Positions 56,667 to 64,000 of a DNA stretch of 64,000 nucleotides are shown piece by piece (within the stretch, counting starts at the first letter, position 1; each line of letters starts with the position of its first letter). The position numbers and the translations under genes were made by a program. The notes below the pieces were generated by a model, which saw only the letters and a list, made by a program, of their open reading frames with translations, did not search any database and had not been told where the DNA came from. Origin of the DNA: Halanaerobiales bacterium (GTDB taxonomy: Bacteria > Bacillota > Halanaerobiia > Halanaerobiales > Halanaerobiaceae); assembly GCA_016278485.1 (NCBI GenBank), contig JADQBT010000010.1:186001-250000 (forward strand), given 5' to 3'.

Positions 56667-58052
56667 TTAATCTACTGGAGTTACACGTCTTGTCCATTCA
56701 GCTAACCATTTAATTGAAATATCTTCAAACCCAGGCAGATAGGTCTGCAATCTATCAGCAAATGGTTCTGTCCACTTGCTTGGAATAGCACTCGGGTTCA
56801 TCACACCTATAATTGAACCGACTTCCCCAGCATTACAATCTACATCCATTCCACAATCTGCCAGAATACGCATTGCTTTCTCAAAACTATTATCACAATA
56901 ATAAAGTGAATAGACTACCGCTACTAAATTCGGATAGGTATGTATCCAATTATATTTCTTTAACTGTTCTGCGGTAGCTTGCCAGGCAGTACGGTGGTCT
57001 TCCTCTTTAATCGCGTTTTCCATAGCCAACTGCATGAAATAGTAAAATTCACTATTTACAGGTAAGTATGCTGCTGATTTTTCTAAAATAGTTTTCGTAT
57101 CTTGATAGACAAAAGCCAGAGCCGTCATTACAGCAGAATGGATCTCACCATAAACACCATTTTTCTCATGAGAAACGATCCCATCCAGATAGGCAAAACG
57201 AGCAGCTTGCATCGGTTTACCAGGAGCTACAAAACCACAAACCATACCTCTCATTTGTGCCCCAATCCACTCAGAAAAAAAGTTATCAAAATTACCAGAA
57301 AGTGGTGGATAAAGTCCTTTTTTGAAATTTTCAAGTGCTATATATTCTGCTGACCAACCAAAAGGAATCAGTTCTAACCATTTATCTGCAATTTCATCAG
57401 CGGTTAAGTCTTTTCCTCTTCCTTCAAGTGCAGCTAAAAATGCAATTTGAAAAGTAATATCATCATTATAGGTTTCTGGTTCTCTGACATAATAATTTAA
57501 TTTATCTCCATATACTTCATTAATAGCCTCACCTGTATAACCTTCTAGAGCAGTTCCATATGCACCTCCTGCAATCTGGCCGTACCAGCCCCCTAATACT
57601 TTCCGTTCTAGATCTTTTGCGGATAACTTTGGCTCTGCAAATGGTTCCGGATATGGCATTGCAGCTTTGATCTCATTCCAGTTAACAGGATTATCATAAC
57701 TCCAATAACTATGATTATCATTGATAGGGGCTTCTCTTAAAGCTTTTCTTAATCTAGCCGAAATTACTTCTAACCTGCGATAATTTTTATCTTTACAGGC
57801 TTGAATACCTCTCGGAATTAAAGCTTCTGCTTCTTGAACATTATATCCTCTATTTGACCAGGCCTGGACCATCTCAATATATAGTGATTCAGGCGCTCTG
57901 GAGCCAGGCACCTTGCTGTCCCATAGCATTGCTAGCATTTTATCTCTAGCTGCCTGCATTTCGTTAAAACCTGACCAATCACTCTCTTCTTCCTTAAAAT
58001 CAACTGGTATCGCATTTCTTCTCTTTTCTTGTTCATACTGCCAAGCTTTCAT
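56667..58052 (-). CDS. ADP-ribosylglycohydrolase family protein, long type (fifth ARH in window)
   Basis: 461 aa. A roughly 150-residue N-terminal region rich in Trp and charged residues precedes the ARH core (VLGGWYGQIAGGAYG at about 152-166). Acidic motif YNDDITFQ (Asp197, Asp198); C-terminal motif GMDVDCNAGEVGSIIG (Asp403, Asp405). It shares the long form and the DxDCN signature with the gene at 27493. It overlaps the nucleoside-type permease by 20 bp, which ties it to import of a ribosyl compound, perhaps as a nucleoside hydrolase-like enzyme. Confidence 0.84.
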   Translation of the reverse strand: MKAWQYEQEKRRNAIPVDFKEEESDWSGFNEMQAARDKMLAMLWDSKVPGSRAPESLYIEMVQAWSNRGYNVQEAEALIPRGIQACKDKNYRRLEVISARLRKALREAPINDNHSYWSYDNPVNWNEIKAAMPYPEPFAEPKLSAKDLERKVLGGWYGQIAGGAYGTALEGYTGEAINEVYGDKLNYYVREPETYNDDITFQIAFLAALEGRGKDLTADEIADKWLELIPFGWSAEYIALENFKKGLYPPLSGNFDNFFSEWIGAQMRGMVCGFVAPGKPMQAARFAYLDGIVSHEKNGVYGEIHSAVMTALAFVYQDTKTILEKSAAYLPVNSEFYYFMQLAMENAIKEEDHRTAWQATAEQLKKYNWIHTYPNLVAVVYSLYYCDNSFEKAMRILADCGMDVDCNAGEVGSIIGVMNPSAIPSKWTEPFADRLQTYLPGFEDISIKWLAEWTRRVTPVD

Positions 58053-58950
58053 TTGGTTTTTCCTCCTTCGGTCTTTTCTCTTTTGAATAAAAGTATAGAG
58101 CTACTAAAGTAGCAAGATAAGGCACCATCTGAGTAATCTGAGAGGGTATCATAGTACCCTGCAATGTTAGACCAAGCCCATCAAAGAATCCAAACAATAA
58201 TGACATCATTAATAACCCAAGTGGACGACCCCTGGTTAAAATAATAACCGCTAGAGCAATCCAGCCTCTCCCATTTGACATATTTTCAGCAAATAAAGTT
58301 ACATATCCTAAGGAAAGAAATACTCCACCCAGACCTGATAAAACCCCAGATAATATGATGGAGATACTTTTAATCTGATCAGAATTAATTCCAACAGAAT
58401 CAACTGTCTGATCATCCTCACCTGTGGCTCGTAGACGTAGACCAAACTTTGTCTTATAAATATGAATCTCTACTAAAATAGCTAGCAACAATGCTAGATA
58501 AACAATAAATGGGTAGCCACTCAACAACTTACCCAGTACAGGAATTTGATCAATGATAGGAATCTCCCAGGAAGGAATGCCAATAATCTTGCTGGAAGTA
58601 AAAGCTCCTTTTACACTAAAAATTTGTCTTAACAGATAGGTTGTGCCACCCAAAGCAAACATATTGAGAGCAATACCCGTTACAAACTCATCTGTTTTCA
58701 TATAAACTGCAAAAAAAACAAATATTAATGCTGCCAATAATCCCCCACCAACACCTGCCAGCAGACCAATAAGCCAGGAACCACTTAAGTAACTGCCTAA
58801 TACAGCAAAAAAAGCACCAATTAACATCATGCCTTCCATAGCAATATTAAATATATTTGCATAATATGTATAGGTTCCACCTAGGCTGGCCAAAAGTATA
58901 GGTGTAGCTGCTAACATAGTTGATCTTATTAATTCAATTAGTAGTTTCAT
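58033..58950 (-). CDS. Nucleoside-type ABC permease (NupQ-like)
   Basis: 305 aa, BPD_transp_2 family, about nine membrane segments. YANIFNIAMEGMMLIGAFFAV is the hallmark of the BMP-associated simple-sugar/nucleoside permeases (NupQ/YufQ). It overlaps the preceding permease by 17 bp and the ARH gene by 20 bp. Confidence 0.9.
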   Translation of the reverse strand: MKLLIELIRSTMLAATPILLASLGGTYTYYANIFNIAMEGMMLIGAFFAVLGSYLSGSWLIGLLAGVGGGLLAALIFVFFAVYMKTDEFVTGIALNMFALGGTTYLLRQIFSVKGAFTSSKIIGIPSWEIPIIDQIPVLGKLLSGYPFIVYLALLLAILVEIHIYKTKFGLRLRATGEDDQTVDSVGINSDQIKSISIILSGVLSGLGGVFLSLGYVTLFAENMSNGRGWIALAVIILTRGRPLGLLMMSLLFGFFDGLGLTLQGTMIPSQITQMVPYLATLVALYFYSKEKRPKEEKPNESLAV

Positions 58951-60007
58951 CAGCCTGCCCCTCCTCTTTTGATTTAATTCCCCGTAATTTAAAGTACATT
59001 TTCAAACGGTTAAATAATAGGTGGGCAGATTCACGACTAGCCACGACAAATAGTACTGTGATTGCCTGTAAAACCAATACAAATTCCAGCGGTACGGAAG
59101 TCTCTAGCTCCATACCCATCGCCCCAGTCTGTAACATGGCAAAAAAGAGCGCATAAAGTCCAGTTCCAATCACTCCATTATTTGCTACAACTGCAACCAT
59201 AACTCCATCCCAACCATAATTTGCTCCTATACCTTTTAAAAATCTATGCTGGACTCCGCCCATAATCAACATTGCTCCCGCTAGAGATGCAAGTGCTCCA
59301 CTAAGTAGCATAACTTTTAAATAATTACTATTAATTTTCACCCCACCAGTCCGAGCAAAAAGATCATTCTGACCCATCACTTTCCACTCATAACCCATTT
59401 TGGTATGGTTCCAAATGAAATATATAACAACAAGTATAATTAAAGCCAAAATGAAAGAAAAATCAAGCCCAGAAAAGTTTGGAAACCAAGCAGATCTATT
59501 GATCGCTTCTGTCATAGGTGAAAACATTTTCTTGTCCAGCAAAGGACCTGTAATTAAATATAATGTGAAGAATTGAGCAATAAAATTCAACATTAAAGTT
59601 GTAATAAACTCATCCATGCCAAACTTCAATTTCAAAAAAGCAGCAATTCCGGCATATAAGGCACCTGCCAGCAGAGCTATTAAAATCAGCGTTGGCAGCA
59701 TAATAACTGGTGGTAAATTCAAAAAAAGACCAGCTACTGTTACACTAATCGCTCCTATCAAAAATTGTCCTACTTGACCTAGATTTACTGCCCCACTACC
59801 AAAAGCTATCGCCGCAGAAAGACCTGTTAAAATTAAAGGAGCAGCTTTATTTAATGTGCTAAAAAGAGAAAATCGAGAAAAAAGACTATAATTTAATAAC
59901 TGCTTATAACTTTCTAAAGCCGGATAATTCTGTAACTTTAATATTATGAGACCAATCAAAAAAGCAATTAATATCCCGATTAAACTTGTAATAATCTGTT
60001 TTTTCAT
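58934..60007 (-). CDS. Nucleoside-type ABC permease (NupP-like)
   Basis: 357 aa with multiple membrane segments; AIAFGSGAVNLGQVGQFLIG and FGMDEFITTLMLNFIAQ match the NupP/YufP partner. The ATG overlaps the end of the ATPase gene by 4 bp. Confidence 0.9.
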   Translation of the reverse strand: MKKQIITSLIGILIAFLIGLIILKLQNYPALESYKQLLNYSLFSRFSLFSTLNKAAPLILTGLSAAIAFGSGAVNLGQVGQFLIGAISVTVAGLFLNLPPVIMLPTLILIALLAGALYAGIAAFLKLKFGMDEFITTLMLNFIAQFFTLYLITGPLLDKKMFSPMTEAINRSAWFPNFSGLDFSFILALIILVVIYFIWNHTKMGYEWKVMGQNDLFARTGGVKINSNYLKVMLLSGALASLAGAMLIMGGVQHRFLKGIGANYGWDGVMVAVVANNGVIGTGLYALFFAMLQTGAMGMELETSVPLEFVLVLQAITVLFVVASRESAHLLFNRLKMYFKLRGIKSKEEGQADETTN

Positions 60008-61545
60008 CTGATCTCATCCCTTCTAGCACCAAGCATATATTCCCCAATTTCTTCTTTATCAGTAGCTTCTGGCAACTTTTCAGCTGTAATTCGACCTTGA
60101 TGAATTACAACCAGCCTATCAGCAAGACTGAATAATTCATCCAGATCAGCGGAAATCAAAAGTATTGCAGTACCCTGATCCCTACTTTTTATAATTTGTT
60201 GCTGAATAAATTCAATTGAACCTACATCTAATCCTCGCGTTGGATTATCGAGTAATATAAAATCTGTTGCCATCGCAAATTCTCGTCCAACAATCAATTT
60301 TTGCTGGTTTCCACCAGATAATGAAGAAATTTTAGCTGCTGGTCCAGAGCTTAGGACTTGATAATCATCAATAATCTCTCTAGTCAGATCCCGGGATGCT
60401 TTTTTGTTCAGCAAGTAATCAAACTTACCAGTTAATCTAGTATTGATCTGGTGATGAGTCATAATTGTATTTTCAATTAAACTGAGCGCCTGAGCACTAC
60501 CTGTATTTTTTCTGTCCTGTGGTACATAAGCTAATAACTTTCTGCGTTCTAAAATAGATAATTTTTTCAAACTATTATTATTAATAATTATCTCACCTTG
60601 GTAATTATCAATTAAACCACTTATTACCTGAACAAGTTCAAATTGTCCATTCCCTTCTACGCCAGCAATACCAACTATTTCTCCTGCTCTAATAGTAAAA
60701 TTCAACTTGTCTAAGCGTTTCTTTTTATGATTATCAATAAAACTTAAATCTTTTATCTGACAGATAATATCAGCCGGCTGTGCTGCTTCTTTCTCAATTG
60801 AAAACACAACATCCCGACCCACCATTGCTCTAGCTAGATCTGCTTTGCTTAAACCTTCATTTGTCATAGTTGCAACCTTTTTACCTTGTCGCATAACTGT
60901 AACACTATCCGCTAATTCAAGTACTTCATTAAGTTTATGACTAATAAAAATGATAGTTTTCCCTGCTTTTTTTAAACTTTTTAAACGGGCAAATAATTCT
61001 TCAATCTCCTGAGGCGTTAATACAGCTGTTGGCTCATCCAATATTAAGATATCCACATCTCTATAAAGTAGTTTCAATATCTCAACTTTCTGCCTTGCTG
61101 CTACAGAAATATCTTCTATTCGATCATCTGGATTAAGTTTAAGCTGATAATTGTCAATAATTTTCTGAACCCTTTTTTTAGACTCTTTTTGTTTTAAAAG
61201 TCCAAACTTAGCAGTTGGCTCGACACCCAGAATCACATTTTCATAGATTGTATATTTATGAATAAGCATAAATTCTTGATGAACCATCCCAATACCAGCT
61301 TGCACAGCCTCCCGGGGAGATTTAAAATCAATTTTTTTATTATCTAAATAAATAGAGCCACTATTAAATGGAATCATTCCATATAAAACTTTCATCAACG
61401 TCGATTTCCCGGCTCCATTCTCACCAATTAAAGCATGAATCTCACCTTCTTTGATAATAAGATCTACCTGGTTAACAGCTAAAGTTTCAGGTGGATAAAT
61501 TTTCACTAAATTTTTTATTTCGATTAATTCTTTAGGCATAGCCAA
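60004..61545 (-). CDS. Nucleoside-type ABC ATPase (NupO-like, two-domain)
   Basis: 513 aa, two ABC modules. The first has GENGAGKSTLMK and ILILDEPTAVL; the second has GVEGNGQFELV, LSGGNQQKLI and LLDNPTRGLDVG, a pattern typical of the NupO/YufO branch. The start is TTG at 61545 (AGAGGTG 4-6 nt upstream) or the ATG at 61539. Confidence 0.91.
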   Translation of the reverse strand: MAMPKELIEIKNLVKIYPPETLAVNQVDLIIKEGEIHALIGENGAGKSTLMKVLYGMIPFNSGSIYLDNKKIDFKSPREAVQAGIGMVHQEFMLIHKYTIYENVILGVEPTAKFGLLKQKESKKRVQKIIDNYQLKLNPDDRIEDISVAARQKVEILKLLYRDVDILILDEPTAVLTPQEIEELFARLKSLKKAGKTIIFISHKLNEVLELADSVTVMRQGKKVATMTNEGLSKADLARAMVGRDVVFSIEKEAAQPADIICQIKDLSFIDNHKKKRLDKLNFTIRAGEIVGIAGVEGNGQFELVQVISGLIDNYQGEIIINNNSLKKLSILERRKLLAYVPQDRKNTGSAQALSLIENTIMTHHQINTRLTGKFDYLLNKKASRDLTREIIDDYQVLSSGPAAKISSLSGGNQQKLIVGREFAMATDFILLDNPTRGLDVGSIEFIQQQIIKSRDQGTAILLISADLDELFSLADRLVVIHQGRITAEKLPEATDKEEIGEYMLGARRDEIR

Positions 61546-61564
61546 GATACACCTCTTTTCAACT

Positions 61565-61594
61565 AATAAAAAGCAAAGAGGGGAAACCCCCTCT
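61565..61594 (-). terminator. Partial terminator between the BMP-type binding protein and the ATPase
   Basis: AGAGGGG (61577-61583) pairs with CCCCTCT (61588-61594), extended by one G-C pair, with a small loop. On the minus strand it is followed by TTTGCTTTTT. It lies inside the operon, 30 bp after the binding-protein stop, so it probably limits transcription of downstream genes rather than ending the operon. Confidence 0.7.
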
Positions 61595-61624
61595 CTGTTA
61601 TATTTATATTTAATTATACACTAT

Positions 61625-62632
61625 TTACTCATAAGATTTAATTTCAATTTTACCAGCCATTACTTCTTCTCTAATCTTATTAACACGATCAAGTATTTCC
61701 TGGGAAAGGATTGCTCTAGTATGCTCATCAATAGCTAAACCAACGCCACCTTCTGCTAGACCATATCTTAATACTTCACCCTGCTTAAAGGAGCCTTCTA
61801 CAATCGTTTGATAAACATTATATATTGCATCTCCCACATTTTTAAGATCAGAAGTAACTACATGGCCCGGTTGAATGCCATTTTGATTTGAGTCAACCCC
61901 AATAGCATAAAGATCATTTTCAGCCGCAGCTTCAAGAACACCTGCACCAGTTAAAGAAGCAATCTGGAAGACAATATCAGCACCCTGTGAATATAGCTGA
62001 TTAGCTGCCTGTTTACCTTTTACAGGATCTGTCCAGGTCCCTGCATAAATAGTTTTAACTTCTATTTCAGGATCAATATATTTTGCACCTTGCTCATAGC
62101 CATAGATAAAAGCATTTACAACAGGATCTTCATCTCCACCAACAGCCCCAATAACCTTTTTAGCATTTACTCCAGGAATAGAGGTATTTTTAGTAACGAT
62201 ACCTGCAACGATACCTGACATAAAAGCTCCTTCTTCTTCAATAAAGTCTATACTTGTTATTGTTTCTTGACTATTTGTGACTACTGTATCAATATTAACA
62301 AATATTTTATCTGGATACATATCTGCATACTGTTTTAATAGATCTTCAAATCCATAAGAAATAACAAAAATTACATCAGCATTCCATTGAATTGCAGACT
62401 GTAAAGACTGCTGATATTTTGCTGGATCAAAATTACATTCGATTGTTGTTGTCTTGATGCCATACTCTTCCTCAATCTTTTCAATACCAGCCTGACCCGA
62501 ATCATAAAATGACTGATCACCAAGTCCACCATTAATAATATAAGCTACTCGCTGCGGTGTAGCAGCCATAGCAACCATCGAAAAGGCTAACAAACCGACC
62601 AGTAGAGTTAAAATAAAAATACTTCTTTTCAT
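61625..62632 (-). CDS. BMP family nucleoside-type solute-binding protein
   Basis: 335 aa, Bmp/PnrA-type binding protein. The signal peptide ends near MVAMA-ATP without a lipobox, unlike the usual BMP lipoproteins. Blocks: YIINGGLGDQSFYDSGQAGI, VIFVISYGFEDLL, VGAVGGDEDPVVNAFIYGYEQG and AIGVDSNQNGIQPGHVVTS. The family binds purine nucleosides (PnrA, BmpA, NupN). First gene of the five-gene import-ARH operon. Confidence 0.91.
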   Translation of the reverse strand: MKRSIFILTLLVGLLAFSMVAMAATPQRVAYIINGGLGDQSFYDSGQAGIEKIEEEYGIKTTTIECNFDPAKYQQSLQSAIQWNADVIFVISYGFEDLLKQYADMYPDKIFVNIDTVVTNSQETITSIDFIEEEGAFMSGIVAGIVTKNTSIPGVNAKKVIGAVGGDEDPVVNAFIYGYEQGAKYIDPEIEVKTIYAGTWTDPVKGKQAANQLYSQGADIVFQIASLTGAGVLEAAAENDLYAIGVDSNQNGIQPGHVVTSDLKNVGDAIYNVYQTIVEGSFKQGEVLRYGLAEGGVGLAIDEHTRAILSQEILDRVNKIREEVMAGKIEIKSYE

Positions 62633-62689
62633 TTAAACAACCCCTCTTGACTATTTTGATAATTTCTCAATCTTATTTTATCAAATAAT

Positions 62690-62729
62690 CAAACAAATTG
62701 CATTTATAATTATTACTAAAATTTGTTTG
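62690..62729 (-). terminator. AT-rich hairpin after cheX
   Basis: CAAACAAATT (62690-62699) pairs perfectly with AATTTGTTTG (62720-62729) across a 20-nt loop, 11 bp past the cheX stop. Downstream on the minus strand is ATTATTTG rather than a clean U-run. It could instead be an operator for the BMP operon. Confidence 0.4.
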
Positions 62730-62739
62730 TAAACTAATT

Positions 62740-63201
62740 TTAATTTTCTCTAATAGAAATATTTAAATCGAAATCTCCCATAGAAGTATGTAAAGGTACA
62801 TACAGAACCTGATCTGTAGCTGTGGAGATAGTTTTACTAGCTCCAATAATAATTTGTGGTGGCACAATATCACAATCATAGTTATTTTCTGAAAAATTAG
62901 CCATCGCATTCCCGCTAATAATATTTGCCAACTCACCAATAGCTGATGTAACAAATTTGTCTAGTTCTTTCATCTCCATACCTGCCATTTCTTCCACCAT
63001 TGCAAGCGCCATTTCTTCTGAAAAACTAAACAAAATAGTACCCTCTAATTCACCTGTAACTCCAATATTAATATTGGCCTTTTTGGTTGAAACAAAAGCT
63101 TCTCTAACTGCCAATTGACCTTTTTCCACATTAAGATTTAACATGCTTTTTAATACATTTGTGGTAGCCTGATAGATAGGGTTTAGATAATCTGCTTTCA
63201 T
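62740..63201 (-). CDS. cheX: CheX-type CheY-P phosphatase
   Basis: 153 aa, CheC/CheX/FliY family. The single active-site signature reads SAIGELANIISGNAM, with Glu90 and Asn93 (ExxN) expected to dephosphorylate CheY-P. Only one such motif, so CheX rather than CheC. It overlaps the hemerythrin stop by 1 bp. Confidence 0.87.
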   Translation of the reverse strand: MKADYLNPIYQATTNVLKSMLNLNVEKGQLAVREAFVSTKKANINIGVTGELEGTILFSFSEEMALAMVEEMAGMEMKELDKFVTSAIGELANIISGNAMANFSENNYDCDIVPPQIIIGASKTISTATDQVLYVPLHTSMGDFDLNISIREN

Positions 63202-63617
63202 TATTTATCATCCCCTTTTGTTATGTAATCAGCTAATTTCTGGTCCTCGCCTGTGACATGGCTAATCAACCAGGTCAATAATCTGCCGCTAAATTCCTGT
63301 AAAAGATCATCATCATTAGGATTTTTAGAAAATTCTTCTGCAAATTCTCCAACTTCTGTTTTAAACTCTTCATGTATTTGATGATGTTCTTTTCTTTTGG
63401 GGTAATTATATTTCTTCTGAATAGCCTCTTCTGAATCAAAATGTGTAACTACATATTCACCCATAAAGGTCAACGTTTTTTCAATCTCTTCCTGCCTGGT
63501 AGCCTTGTCGGCATCTCCTCTGACAACCTGCAAAAATTTATGTAACCTTTTAAACAATTCTTCATGTTGTCTGTCAACTGCTTCAACACCTAACTTATAA
63601 CTGTCTTTCCACAGCAT
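63201..63617 (-). CDS. Bacteriohemerythrin
   Basis: 138-aa O2-binding di-iron protein. All ligands are present: His18, His59, Glu63, His78, His82, His120 and Asp125 (the His59-Glu63 pair in VVTHFDSEEA, the last pair in SHVTGED). In an anaerobe it may store or sense oxygen. Coupling to cheX suggests a role in aerotactic signalling; this is inference. Confidence 0.93.
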   Translation of the reverse strand: MLWKDSYKLGVEAVDRQHEELFKRLHKFLQVVRGDADKATRQEEIEKTLTFMGEYVVTHFDSEEAIQKKYNYPKRKEHHQIHEEFKTEVGEFAEEFSKNPNDDDLLQEFSGRLLTWLISHVTGEDQKLADYITKGDDK

Positions 63618-63681
63618 TTACATCATTCCCCTCTTCTTAAGATTATTAGTGCTTTTTAGTTGTTTTTTGCTAATATATTAC

Positions 63682-63710
63682 ATTATATCAGTAGTAGTAA
63701 TCTTTATCAA
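63682..63710 (-). promoter_or_regulatory. Promoter of the hemerythrin-cheX operon
   Basis: TTGATA (63705-63710), 17-bp spacer, TATAAT (63682-63687), about 65 bp before the hemerythrin start codon. Confidence 0.83.
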
Positions 63711-63768
63711 TAAATTTAAAAAAGAATACTCAATGATTAATAAGCAATTAGACATTTACTGTAGTAAA

Positions 63769-63797
63769 TTGACAAATAGTAGGGTAAGTAATAAAAT
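63769..63797 (+). promoter_or_regulatory. Promoter of the plus-strand gene at the right edge
   Basis: TTGACA (63769-63774), 17-bp spacer, TAAAAT (63792-63797), 34 bp before the ATG at 63832. Divergent from the hemerythrin promoter. Confidence 0.82.
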
Positions 63798-63831
63798 TAA
63801 ATTATCAAATATTTCTAAAAGGAGGTTGCAG

Positions 63832-64000
63832 ATGGATTTTGAAAAGATTAATTTAGATAATAGGATTGGACCTCTAAATTTTAAATTAAATCAACGTTCA
63901 AAAGGTAATACAAAAAAAAATAATTTTATGAATCACAAGAATAAAATTTCAGAACCTGAACTTAAAACAAGTAATCTCCTTTCTTCCGAATTAAAAAGTT
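63832..64000 (+). CDS. Unknown protein, 3' end cut off
   Basis: Start of a reading frame with AAAGGAGG 7 nt before the ATG and a good promoter, open to the window edge (56 codons). The visible part (MDFEKINLDNRIGPLNF and on) is hydrophilic, rich in Asn, Lys and Ser, with no signal peptide or membrane segment. I do not recognise it. The low complexity suggests a disordered N-terminal region of a larger protein. Confidence 0.7.
   Translation, partial: MDFEKINLDNRIGPLNFKLNQRSKGNTKKNNFMNHKNKISEPELKTSNLLSSELKS

Noticed and set aside
1-64000. CRISPR arrays, insertion sequences, tRNA or rRNA genes, prophage
   Set aside because: I saw no regularly spaced repeats, transposase or integrase motifs, tRNA cloverleaf elements or rRNA sequences on either strand.

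Overview
The window is chromosomal DNA of an AT-rich, anaerobe-type Firmicute. Almost every gene runs on the minus strand in long, tightly packed operons. The organism is probably a diderm fermenter of the Halanaerobiales type; this is inference. Reasons: Bacillus/Clostridium-style regulation (PyrR attenuator, tandem guanine-PRPP riboswitch, LacI and GntR regulators), strong Shine-Dalgarno sequences with many TTG and GTG starts, and three ABC binding proteins whose Sec signal peptides have no lipobox cysteine, as expected of a cell with a periplasm. I see no rRNA, tRNA, insertion sequence, prophage or CRISPR array.

Layout, left to right. 1-10.5 kb: a TspO-like gene cut by the edge, a chemoreceptor with a YgiQ radical-SAM gene, a secreted 5'-nucleotidase, a P1-family peptidase (plus strand), an M20 peptidase with an iron alcohol dehydrogenase, and phoU. 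10.6-21.4 kb: purEBCSQLFMNH, preceded by a promoter, a guanine aptamer, a PRPP aptamer and a terminator. 21.4-36 kb: a 14-gene LacI-headed operon with a ribokinase, a CUT1-type ABC importer without its own ATPase, four consecutive ADP-ribosylglycohydrolase (ARH) paralogues and a complete citrate lyase set (citC, D, E, F and a citX-citG fusion). 36-42.5 kb: pyrBICFKDER with a consensus promoter and a pyr attenuator. 42.5-56.5 kb: a GntR-headed ribose-type operon (rbsB, deoC, rbsA, rbsC, ribokinase, FGGY kinase, hxlA, aldo-keto reductase, hxlB, rbsD, a fructose-6-phosphate-aldolase-like gene, a zinc dehydrogenase and fucI). 56.6-62.7 kb: a BMP-type nucleoside ABC importer ending in a fifth ARH gene. 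62.7-64 kb: cheX, bacteriohemerythrin, and the start of an unknown plus-strand gene.

The common theme is ribose phosphate. De novo purine and pyrimidine operons, both consumers of PRPP, alternate with operons that appear to import ribosyl compounds, cleave their N-glycosidic bond and phosphorylate the sugar. In two places the catabolic operon has no terminator of its own and runs straight into the regulated leader of the nucleotide operon (citXG into pur, fucI into pyr).

The best candidate for an undescribed system is the LacI-ribokinase-ABC-ARHx4-citrate lyase operon. One of its four ARH proteins has lost a metal-binding aspartate, and no citrate transporter or oxaloacetate decarboxylase is present. 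Second is the hxlA/hxlB/aldolase/FGGY/fucI operon. Two genes (ygiQ and pyrC) also look as if they start at ATT codons.
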